Source of the DNA: Davidsoniella eucalypti
Lineage: Eukaryota > Ascomycota > Sordariomycetes > Microascales > Ceratocystidaceae
DNA length: 64,000 bases
Direction: 5' to 3'
Assembly (NCBI GenBank): GCA_004009845.1
Contig: RMBW01000089.1
Span: 1-64,000, forward strand
The notes under the pieces were generated by a model that saw only the letters and a program-made list of their open reading frames with translations, was not told the origin of the DNA and did no database searches. Below are positions 46,201 through 55,223 of this stretch, piece by piece (position 1 is the stretch's first letter; the number at the start of each line of letters is the position of its first letter). Position numbers and translations under genes: made by a program.

Positions 46201-48083
46201 CAATAGGGCTAGCCAGTCAGAGGTTGTTTGATTCCATCCACTGCACCAGTTGGTCTGCTCCAGAGGAGCTGGAGACGTTGGGTTCCCATAATTCGTGGCG
46301 CAAGTTGAAATCGCCGGCAAAGATCGTGTTAGCTTTAAAATCAATGTTGAATAAGGGGTTAAGGCTGTCGGGCATCCTGCCGTCAGGGGCTCAATACACG
46401 TTGACTATCTCTATCTCGGGGGAACAGTGGAGGGTGAGAGAGAGGATGTCGGGGGAGGAAAGCCTGTGGTTCTGTACGGGTCGGAGGGCGGAAGCCTTCC
46501 GGACGTACGTCAGTACACGGGGCCTTGACTGTGACCAGTCATGGGTAGGGGAAAAATTGTCGAACTCGCAGTGGTTAGCAGAAGATCGCTTGCTACCTCT
46601 AAGGTATGTCCAGGGCTCCTGGACAAGAACTACATCAAAGCGGCCTGTGGAGGCCACCTGCAACAACTGATGGTGCACTATTCGCTCGTCCTACATTTGC
46701 CTGAAGCACACGTAGGAGGGGCGTAGCCGGTCGGTGATAGTTGGATCATCTACTCATGAGACGGTACTTCATCGCTATCTATCTCCATATCGGCGAGGGG
46801 AGCGAAAGACTTCGAGGAACTCGCATTGGCAGTAGGAGCGACTCCTGGGCCTCCTGGCGATGCTTCTTGCGAAGCTCTTGAAGTTTTGCGGCGTCTGGTG
46901 GGACAATGAGGCCTTTCGAGCAAGTTGGTCTTGCTCGGCACTTGCGGTTGCTGGCCTCATGTGGGCCGCCGCAGTTGATGCAAATCTTGGTCGAGTTGCA
47001 ATCACCTGTATGGGCCGCACGACCGCATTTGACACACCTTTTAGCCTTGTGGCAGAACTGGGACCTGTGAAAGCCCCAGCATCTTCCACACTGCTGGATG
47101 ATTGGCTGTGGGTGAATTCGTCTTGAGAACGAACTCTGGCCAATCTGGAACCTGTTTACTTCTTTAGGGAAGAAGAAGGCCATTTGCCAGGTTCTTGTTA
47201 TTGTTTTTGGTCTAGCGGACCTCAACCGGCGCCACTCCAGTGTGCGCTTTGGCAATTTTAGCCGCCAATTCGAGGGTGGAGGGGCCTCCTATGCCCGTGT
47301 AAGCATCACAGCACTTCTCGGCGATGTGTACCACTCGGTACTCGATGCGGTCAGTTATCTCCTGGAAGGAGACTTGGAACTTCTTTTCAAGAAGGCCCTT
47401 GTGGGTCCGGAGGCGCTCACCTGCCTCGGCCGACTTAGCCACCACTGTGAAGCTGTGGTTTGCAAAATGCGCTGACGAAACGCAGTCCTTGAGACCAGTG
47501 AAGGCGTCATTTATGGCCTGGGCCATCATGACGCGGTCAGAGTCCCTCAACTGGTGGTCTGCCTTCATCCGGAAGGCGAAGCGAGGGGATTTTTCCAGCT
47601 TACCTGGGAGGGGCCTTGGGGCCGCTCCTGAGGTCGGCCTTGGGACCGCTCTTGGGGGTGGTCGGGTGGTAGCTGATCTTGGGGTCAGCGGAGGGGGATT
47701 GAGAGACCGGAGGGCTTGCCTCGACGTTCGGTTTAGCGTTCGGTTTGGCCGGGAGGGCCGGAGCAGGCTGGGCTGCTCGCTTTGGTTTACTGCCCTGCGA
47801 CCCGGGGGTCCCAAGGGCAATGTTTTGGACGAAGGAGTCTAGAGTGGTTAGGTGTCCTTCACGGGCATTCTCGCGCATTGCGGCGAGGAGAGGTCTGGCA
47901 AGCGCGTAGACATTTGCGGCGGTCGTCGCGTCTTCCTCCCGATCGCGTCGAAGCTGATCGAGGCATCTACGACTCGCGCCGGGAGGGAACGGGCCTCTTG
48001 CGCCTTTCCTTCCATTGGAGACTTGAGTGGGAAAGAGTTGTTTATGGTATTTGATCCGAATGTTTCCATTAAGATCGTGTGGT
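43238..48083 (-). mobile_element. Tad-like non-LTR retrotransposon (LINE), 5'-truncated and mutated
   Basis: Element of about 4.85 kb read on the minus strand, with gag-like ORF1, then ORF2 with endonuclease, reverse transcriptase and RNase H. This is the architecture of the Tad clade of ascomycetes. A 3' untranslated region of about 200 bp follows the last stop (43460) and ends in a TTAATAATAACAAATACAAA tail. The element is bracketed by a perfect 13-bp repeat (43225-43237, 48084-48096), as left by target-primed insertion. Several frameshifts break both ORFs, so it is not autonomous. The 5' end lies close to the first ORF1 codons, so the leader and probably part of ORF1 are missing. It differs from the relic at 17.4 kb. 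Confidence 0.85.
43460..46680 (-). pseudogene. LINE ORF2: endonuclease, reverse transcriptase, RNase H
   Basis: Broken pol-like ORF. The N-terminal endonuclease is seen as FDVVLVQEPWTYL (46678-46391 frame); then, after shifts, FAGDFNLRHELW and the GSPPTTEATSL strand near 46160-46330. A linker segment (45953-45537) leads to the reverse transcriptase (45517-44885) with TIDVEGAFDSV, HGLPQGSPVSPILF and the FGYVDDVAF catalytic loop. After another shift the thumb and RNase H follow: VAYSDGSKQANG and VYDAEIQGALLG (44770-44078), then WCPGHIGIEGNEQAD with the late catalytic residues, and a Cys-rich tail (43460-44071). The catalytic residues visible are intact, so decay is by small insertions and deletions rather than loss of motifs. 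At least four frame changes are needed to read it through. Confidence 0.85.
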
Positions 48084-48088
48084 TGCAT
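46755..48088 (-). pseudogene. LINE ORF1: gag-like protein with CCHC knuckles
   Basis: ORF1 begins at an ATG at 48088 that lies inside the presumed target duplication, so the true start is probably lost. A first frame runs from 48088 to about 47600 (basic and Pro-rich). A shift leads to the FAFRMKADHQLRDSDRVMMA region, with RIEYRVVHIAEKC and IGGPSTLELAAKI (47620-47212). A second shift gives three zinc knuckles (46779-47255 frame): CGRCWGFHRSQFC, CVKCGRAAHTGDC and CINCGGPHEASNRKC. A further shift near 46930 restores a Ser-rich end reading FAPLADMEIDSDE before the stop. It would bind the element's RNA and form ribonucleoprotein particles. Confidence 0.8.
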
Positions 48089-48096
48089 GGTCAATA
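48084..48096. repeat. target-site duplication, right copy (LINE)
   Basis: TGCATGGTCAATA, identical to 43225-43237, at the 5' side of the LINE. Confidence 0.65.
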
Positions 48097-48122
48097 CTAG
48101 CTACGTTGGAACCTAGAGGCTC

Positions 48123-48282
48123 CATTTATTTATTATTTATTATTTATTTGAATTTGAATTTGAATTTGTTATTATTAACGAGCGCGGAGTCGAGCCAATA
48201 AAATTGGGACGCGGCTCCCACCCATCACCATAAGGGACATGCGCACGGTGTCTATCTACTAACTACTTTATTTATTTATTTA
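48123..48282 (-). mobile_element. severely 5'-truncated second copy of the LINE 3' end
   Basis: The segment 48166-48268 matches the LINE 3' end at 43245-43348 with a few differences (GCGCGGAGT versus GCGCGGGGAGT, ACCATAAGG versus ACCTTAAGG). Nothing upstream of this in the LINE is present, so it is a dead-on-arrival copy of about 100 bp. Its tail on the minus strand is (TTCAAA)n followed by AATAAT repeats. TTTATTTATT-type sequence on both sides may be its target duplication. Confidence 0.75.
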
Positions 48283-49192
48283 ACATTTTACGTCTTTATG
48301 TGGATCACGTGGATCCGACCCTAGTGGATCGTTAGACGTCGAGAAACCCTAATGGAGGTCCGAACTAAAACTAAAAAAAGCAAAACAGAAAACACAGAAA
48401 GCAAGAACAAATTTCGCATGGTGGAAGCAGTGGAGAAGACAAGCAGCGCTAACCTGGCTAAACTTGTTTCTTCACTGTCTACCTAGCAGGTTGGTTGAGG
48501 CAGCATTAAGCTAAACTTTCTTCACAGCCGTTTGTTGGAAAACACAGTGGAAACCCAAAGTGTTTTCATTGTGAGGGAGCAACTCAAAGAGAAGCTATCA
48601 CAGGTTCGTTTTGGCATAATCAAATGAAGTGCAAAGCACAACAAAAGAAGAGCCGGAAATGTCGGGCAACTGGAACCTTCAAAGTGTTGCCCTCCGAGTG
48701 TGAGTGTGAATTCCTGAGCAGCGGAGATGAGGCTCGGGAGACCAGCGATCGCGAAAAGTGTAGAGAAAAGAGGGTGAGCGATCGTTGGTGAGAATTACCC
48801 TCGAGAGAGGAAGAAACGGGCTCAAGGCCTCACAAAACGGAGCATCATGAAATAAATCAATAGATGCGAGAGAATGGACAGCGACATTGGTGATATGTGC
48901 TGGTCGCTCTTAAAAACCCACGACGAAGGGGAATTTTTCCTTCATAGACCCCCCATTTAATAAATCACATTTGGACATTTTAAAAGTACACCCTATCACG
49001 ATTTCTCAACTTCTATATCGGCGAAATAAACACCCTCAACATTACCATATTTCCTGCGTCAATTCATCATTCTCCTATTCATCCTACTGCAAAAACCCGC
49101 TTATGCTGGAAGAGGTTTGTTTACATTTTCCTTTCTAACTTCAATTGAGGAAACCCTTGACTAACCAGCCATATTCTTATAGACATACCAAT
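48283..49192. other. spacer upstream of the FunK1 gene
   Basis: No gene. A possible leader intron lies at about 49115-49181 (GTTTGT ... CTAACCAG ... CTTATAG), just before the FunK1 ATG. This is weakly supported. Confidence 0.35.
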
Positions 49193-51463
49193 ATGGATTT
49201 TACTCAAAATGAACTCCTCGATATCATCGAGAAGAACCCTATTGATAATATTCTTGCTACGAATAGAGCTCAACTACTAGACTTCTTTGACATCGATGCG
49301 ACTCAACAAAAAAACGTAGTTGCTGATCTTCTAGCATCTTTCTATACATCACCCACAACACGAGCATTTAAGGCAAACGCAGCCATATCATCCACAATGA
49401 CAGACTTGGAAAATGGTGTTCTGAAAATCGACAAATTCAACCCCCTCATTCAACATATCATCAACAAAGCCTCCGAAATTGAAGTTTGGGCTGCAGTATT
49501 TGCCATTATCCGCCCATCAACACCCCCACGGCCTACTTTCTCCCATCCATCCCTTCAGACACCTATCAAGACTAGCTCTAGTCGATTTTGTGATAGTGAA
49601 GCAGGTCGACTTATTGAGAGGGAGCTCTTCCTTGAGATCAAGGACTGTACGTTTCGTGGTGTCGGTGGCTTCTTTGACAATTTCTTCAACCCTGAAACTT
49701 GGACAGAGGAACAGAACAAGATGTTGAGCAATGTGATGGCAGAATATGATGGTAACAGATGGAAATCATTTCCTTCGATTTCCAGTGAGAGCGCCGTCTG
49801 GAAGTGGCTATGCTCACTACAACATAGTTATTTCCCCCATTCGCCAAACCAGTTATATACTACAACGACAGCCAGTCAGTTTGAAGGGCAAAGAGGGCAA
49901 ATCGATATCTTCTTCCAGAAACGTACAATCACAGGCAACACTTTTCGCTATAGGAATGTTCTTGTTGTTGGGGAGCACAAGCAATCTTACGACAAAAGCA
50001 GATTCAAGGCGGATTTTCTTCAGTTGACACGCTATGTTCGAAGTATCTTTGGTGATGACCCTACACGCATGTTTGTTCATGGCTTCTTGCTCTGTGGATC
50101 AAGAATGGAGCTCTGGGTGTTTGATCGATCAGGGCCTTATAGCTCAGATCTGATTGATATCCATAAAACGCCAGAGCAATTTGCACGAGCTCTTGTTGGA
50201 TATGCCACAATGGATGATGATGCCATGGGCCTCAACACAGCTATCAAATCTGAGAATGGGTCTCCATATATTGAGCTACAGGGCTTGAAGTTCACACTCG
50301 TTAAGCAGATTGTAAGCCGGACTGCAGTTGTCAGTCAAGCAACCACATGCTTTACTACAACTGAAGGATATGTTGTCAAGTTTTCATGGGTGCCGGAAAA
50401 GCGGACTCCGGAAGTTGAACACCTGAAGTTAGCACAAGAACGGGGTGTTAAGGGCGTGAACAAGATGATAGCCTATTGTCAAATCACATCCACCAAAAAG
50501 ATACGAGGATGCCTGAAATTTCTGTCTCAACAGCACCGGTTTCTCAACCAAAACAGACAACCTCCAAAGCTAGCGCCAGCATTTACCCCCAGTAAAAAAT
50601 GAAAGCCAACATCTGACCACCCATCTACCGATACCCGCTTGTCAAAGAAGAAATCAGAGAACAACTCTGATCAGCCATCGATCAACTCTGATCAGCCATC
50701 GATTAACGAATATCAGCCATCGATTAACGAAGATCAGCCATCAATTAACGAAGATCAGCCTGCTACTGAGGTCTCTTGGGACAATAGGATCTACTACTGC
50801 ATTGTTGTTTCCCCTGCTGGTCGTCCCCTCGGAAGCTTCCAGACAGTGAGAGAGTTACTTGAAACACTAAGAGATGCTATAAAAGCTCACAGGTCTCTTT
50901 ACATGACAGGAAGAATTCTTCACCGGGACATTTCAGCAAACAACATTGTCATCACAAACCCTAAGACTGCAGATGGCTTCAGTGGTATGCTTATTGACCT
51001 TGATCTAGCCAAGATGGAAGATAGTGGTCCAAGTGGTGTGAAACATCGAATAGGTACGATTCTCTTCATGGCAATTCAGGTTCTGCAGGGGATTGACCAT
51101 ACCTATCGCCATGACCTAGAGTCGTTCTTTTATGTTTTGATTTGGATGTGTGCACACCAATCATGGAACAATGGGTTTGGTGATATCAAACAGAAGAAAG
51201 GCATGGATCGTCTTCGATGGTGGGAGGTTGGAAGCCTGGGGGCCATTGCTAATGCCAAGACTGCAGATATGACTATAGGTGGATTCGACTGTATAATGGA
51301 TGAGTTCCCAGAGCCATTAGGTGTTGTGAAACATTTATGCTTAACAATCAGATCAATCTTGTTTGGGGATACAGTCATACTTGGAACACTAGAGGGCAGT
51401 CCTGAGCAGCTCTACGTCCCCATTCTAGAGGCCTACGACAATGCTATTAAAACCCTAGAATAG
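49193..51463 (+). pseudogene. FunK1 fungal-type protein kinase with one in-frame stop
   Basis: Member of the FunK1 (fungal-type protein kinase) expansion. One reading frame runs from the ATG at 49193 to 51463 and would encode 756 residues. The only break is a single in-frame TGA at 50600-50602, in an AAA AAA TGA context. The first part (residues 1-469) has the FunK1 N-terminal region with QIDIFFQKRT and VLVVGEHKQ, and the start of the kinase N-lobe (YVVKFSWVPEKR, VEHLKLAQERGV). After the stop come a repetitive linker, the DNRIYYCIVVSPAGRPL block, HRDISANN (about 577-584) and the FunK1 variant LIDLDLAK in place of DFG. Next are the TYRHDLESFFYVL block and an intact C-terminus. Either a very young pseudogene or a gene using stop readthrough. 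The TTG at 49145 is also in frame, but the ATG is preferred. Confidence 0.8.
50663..50767 (+). repeat. 21-bp coding minisatellite in FunK1 linker
   Basis: Five tandem 21-bp units around the core GATCAGCCATCGAT, with 1-4 changes between units and the last one diverging. They encode a heptad-like repeat (SDQPSIN / EDQPSIN). The array lies directly after the in-frame TGA, in the linker that is normally variable in FunK1 kinases. Confidence 0.85.
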
Positions 51464-52708
51464 CACCAAAATGTTTAAGTACTGAGATTACAGCAAAATG
51501 TTTGTTTATGATATATTTTGATTTATGTAGCTTGGGTTTGTTAGGATTTGAGTCCTATCTGAAGTCTGAAAGGCTTTATAAGATGATACTAGATCAGATT
51601 CAGATTAGGTTAGGGTGACATTATTCACCATGAACCTACTGTGTCTGGGTGGGATGCCTGTGATATATCACTAGCTAGTAGACATTCTAATATGTATAGG
51701 AAAGGAGGACATGAAGCTGCCGGATACAAGAGGCAGATGTATAATTAGGTCTAAGGAAAATATAACGAAAAAAATCCGTGATATCCCAAACGAATTACTA
51801 TATTTTTTCTTCTATTTCTTCCCCTCATGGACTGTACAGATAGTTAGTTAAGAGCCTTATGTTGATTTCTTGTTATGTCTTGCTTGTCTATTATTTCTAA
51901 TTTAGGGTTTGCTGATACGAATCTGAACGATCAAATAAAAATCATCTTTTTATTATCACTCACAACTATTTGAAATTTTAAAGTTTATATCCATCTAACC
52001 CAAAGATGATGCTAGAAACAGTACGTAAACGATACATGCAATGAAAAATGTATTAATGAAAAATGTATTTAAGTATATCTTGGCCAAAGGTCTTTCCTTG
52101 AAAGCAAGCTATTTGTAAGCTTTCAATGATGATTTCATATGCTGCTTATGGGGCAGAGTATTCACCAAAAAACTACTCATGACCACGAAAGGTAGAAGAA
52201 CTCTGGCAAAAAAGGCACAAAAACAAGGCACAGCTACTGCAAAGAGGGCAGGGTTGAGAATCATGGAAATCTCTCTTCTTTTTCCTTTGTTTATTAGTAT
52301 TCATATTAGTATTTCTTTTCTTTTTGTTTTTGCTTTAAAAGGAGACGTAGGTGTTGCTACTGTAAAAGGGATGGATGCCAGTCTAGTCTGAGCAGTCCCG
52401 GATACTAGGAACATAGAAAACTGGTGCCAGAAAACACGGCCTCGCCCGGAGTCGAAAAGGAGCTCTTAGATAAATCTCTAGACTATAAATAAAATCATCA
52501 TCATCATCACCATCATGGATGCTGCTTATTGAAGTGTGCTTAGATGTCTGTATATTTCATTTTGACAGTTGGCTCTATCTTACAGGCTCCTTTTTTATCT
52601 AAATAAATAGTGCCCAATTTCCTTTTCCCAGTTTTGTACCGTTCATTTTTCCCCAGCAAGCTGAAAGCTGAATATCCTGATCTTGATAGAAGCAGACTTC
52701 ATGAGAGA
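51464..52708. other. gene-free spacer
   Basis: No gene. An (ATC)n run lies at about 52493-52516. The frame at 52179-52391 has no support. The 3' untranslated region of the KEL3-like gene is on the right. Confidence 0.4.
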
Positions 52709-54757
52709 TTAGCGTCTCCGATGAGCTCCAGCATCGCCTCTTTCAGCCAGTGAAACCACTTCAGTGATACCAGCAGCCTCCTGTTCTTCCTCCAGTGCCA
52801 CAATCTCTTCTCTGCAATCCCACCACTTGCTCTCATTGAGCTCGAATGCCGAGGCCTTGAGTTCCTTGACGGTGAGAGCCGCCGCACCATCGCCACCTTG
52901 GGCCTGTAGCCGAGCAATGAGAATGTCCTGCCACTCGTTGGTGGTGCGTATAAAGAAGTCGCGAAGGGATTCGAAAGGCCGGGGATGAGGCAGACCGTCG
53001 TTGACTATAGTGTCACCTTCAGTATCCTCTTCCTCGGCGGCTGCTATAGCAGCAGCTTCGGCGGCGACCTCTTCCTCAGTCTTGGGCTTCTTGCTACGCT
53101 TGCTAGCAGTAAACAGCGGTGTTAATGGCTGCTCTTCTTCTTCTTCTTCGTCGTCCTCGTCGTCACCCTCGTCGTCATCATCATCTTCGTCGTCATCCTC
53201 TTCATCAGACTGTACCCAGTCTTCATTCTCGCGGTAGAAGATCTGTTTACATCCATCCATTTTGCCGAGATCAATAGCGTACATGTCGTCTAGTGTGAAC
53301 TCACGATCGCCCTTTTCGAAGGTTCCGCCATAGATGTACAATATATCATCCTGGACCGTTAGTTGACTATTGAAGCGCATGTGTGGCATCTCGTTCATGA
53401 CAACCATCTCACGCACCGGCTCTCTCACATCGACTTCCTCTTTCTTCTCGAGAGTAAGCTTGCCAGCGTCTTCTAGAGACACGCCCGATTGCAAAGCAGC
53501 CAGATTACGCAGCAGATCTTCTTCAGCAGCCTGAGCACGACCTCGGCGATTGACCCGTGGCTCAACCGGAGCATTGTTGGTCTTCTTGCCGCCTGCGCGG
53601 GCCTTGCGTAACACTAGCGGGAAGAATCTGTTGCGTTCAATGTTCCAGGCGAACATCTGATTGAAGAACTCACTGTCCATGCCCTCCTCAGTCAACTCTA
53701 CGTCGTGAACACCGCCAAACATGATACCACGGCCCTGGTGGAAGGCCATAGTGGCGCCAGCACGCGTAGGCACAGGTGTATGGGCGGGCTTTTTGCGGCG
53801 CTCCCAACGCACGGAAGGCGGAGTGCTGGACGGACTGCCTTCAGGCGCCATGGTCATACGCAGAAAGAAGCAGTCTTGGTGGATCATGGGCTTAAGGATG
53901 CTGCGCGAGCCCTGCGAGTTGCCCTTGGCCTGCTTGTTGGCAATGACCGAAGTCTTGACACGTGAATAGCCACCGAACACTACAGCACCGCCCTCATGTG
54001 GCAGCAGCGTGAACGACGAACGGGCGTCAGGCTTGAGTTGCGCGGTGGGAAGGTTTGGCGAATGCCACACGTAGTTCTGGGTGTCGAAGATCCAGAGGTC
54101 GGCCAGATACTTGGTCTGAGAGGACGTGTCCTGGAAGCCTCCGAACAGGATGATGTAGTGCTTCCAGTATGTCATACGGTGTCCTGAGCGGGCCGGTGGC
54201 GTCTTGCCCTTGGGCTCCATCTTGGTCCACTCACGTGTCGCCGGTTCAAGCCGCCAGAAGTCGCTGTAGTGGTGAAAAGTGCCTTGTTTGGGCGATGAGA
54301 ACTCGCCACCGAACATATATACGTGATTCGGATTGCCCGCACGCGTCCAGGCATGGCCCGACCGGGGCAGCGGTGCATTGGGAGATGTTACACAGCGCCA
54401 TTCATCGCGACTGATGTTGTAGATGTGCAGATCGTTGAAGAAGTGTGCTACCGTGCCGTTGAAGTATTCACCGCCGAATAGCAGCAAGTTGTTGCGATCA
54501 CACGGCGATGCCATGAACACCGAGGCCGAACGGGCACGCGGTGGAGCTTCGCACACAGTTTCCGTTATCTTGAGGAATTGTTCTTGTTGGCGCTTGTACT
54601 CATTGAGCACCTCGTCCAGATCAATATCCTCGGCATCGCTGTCGTCCTTAGAAGCCTTGGCCTTGGCCTTTTTCTCAGCCTTGTTGCTCTGCTTAGCCTT
54701 TTTTCCAGCCTTCTGGGCCTTCTTAGCCTCAATCTTGCCCTTGTCCTTCTTCGCCAT
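52709..54757 (-). CDS. kel3: kelch-repeat protein, KEL3/KLHDC4-like
   Basis: Single-exon gene of 682 residues, counted from the ATG at 54757 (MAKKDKGKIEAKKAQK). An ATG 39 bases further upstream would add a hydrophobic 13-mer and is less likely. The N-terminus is a Lys/Ala-rich stretch followed by DLDEVLNEYKRQQEQFLKI. Residues about 70-410 hold kelch blades with NNLLLFGGEYF, HVYMFGGEF, YIILFGGFQDTS, GAVVFGGYSRV and GIMFGGVHD, and later ILYIYGGTFEKG. They should fold as a beta-propeller for protein binding. A long acidic run of Asp/Glu (about 520-545) follows, then a conserved C-terminal region (PFESLRDFFIRTTNEWQ, about 600 on) of the DUF4110 type found in KLHDC4-like proteins. The cytoplasmic role is poorly known. 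Confidence 0.93.
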   Translation of the reverse strand: MAKKDKGKIEAKKAQKAGKKAKQSNKAEKKAKAKASKDDSDAEDIDLDEVLNEYKRQQEQFLKITETVCEAPPRARSASVFMASPCDRNNLLLFGGEYFNGTVAHFFNDLHIYNISRDEWRCVTSPNAPLPRSGHAWTRAGNPNHVYMFGGEFSSPKQGTFHHYSDFWRLEPATREWTKMEPKGKTPPARSGHRMTYWKHYIILFGGFQDTSSQTKYLADLWIFDTQNYVWHSPNLPTAQLKPDARSSFTLLPHEGGAVVFGGYSRVKTSVIANKQAKGNSQGSRSILKPMIHQDCFFLRMTMAPEGSPSSTPPSVRWERRKKPAHTPVPTRAGATMAFHQGRGIMFGGVHDVELTEEGMDSEFFNQMFAWNIERNRFFPLVLRKARAGGKKTNNAPVEPRVNRRGRAQAAEEDLLRNLAALQSGVSLEDAGKLTLEKKEEVDVREPVREMVVMNEMPHMRFNSQLTVQDDILYIYGGTFEKGDREFTLDDMYAIDLGKMDGCKQIFYRENEDWVQSDEEDDDEDDDDDEGDDEDDEEEEEEQPLTPLFTASKRSKKPKTEEEVAAEAAAIAAAEEEDTEGDTIVNDGLPHPRPFESLRDFFIRTTNEWQDILIARLQAQGGDGAAALTVKELKASAFELNESKWWDCREEIVALEEEQEAAGITEVVSLAERGDAGAHRRR

Positions 54758-55138
54758 GATCACAACTAAAAACAGCACAAACAGGCCGTATATCAAATCA
54801 CTGTCAGTCGTAATTTGTGCCCGTTCTGGAACTTCCCGACACCAATTATGTTAGGTATCGATTGACACAGGCCTTAGATATGTGTCTGAAAGAGTGATAC
54901 GATCTTTTCGGATAGAAATAGCACCAAAAGGTCTGCTCTGTTATTTGTTTTCGATGTTTATCTTCGTTTTGGCGCACTTCTAGAGCATCAAAAATTTGAC
55001 GTCTTTTCTTTTTCTTCTTTTACCCCAAATACAAATTTAGCGGGAGAAGAAACACAAACCGACAAAATTGCCTAATTAGGACACATGCCTTGGTCAACAA
55101 AATAGTGGGGAGGGTATCTCCCATTGCTTATTCACTCC
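54758..55138. other. upstream of KEL3-like gene
   Basis: No gene. Likely promoter and leader of the minus-strand kelch gene. Confidence 0.4.
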
Positions 55139-55223
55139 GCTTTTTTTTGCTCAATTTTATTGAGGTGGAAATGGAGCTCTTAATAGCTATGTAGCACCTC
55201 GATATCCTAAGATACACAGCCCT
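55139..55223 (-). repeat. SINE-like retroposon end, long variant, copy 2
   Basis: A T-run followed by GAGGTGGAAATGGAGCTCTT and a block ending CAGCCCT; about 90% identical to 6672-6741. On the minus strand it ends in an A-rich tail. No target duplication is visible. Confidence 0.65.

Noticed and set aside
43238..48268. LTR retrotransposon, because about 100 bp is repeated at both sides
   Set aside because: The internal genes are LINE type (endonuclease, YVDD reverse transcriptase, terminal RNase H, no integrase or protease), and the repeated part is the 3' end with different tails.
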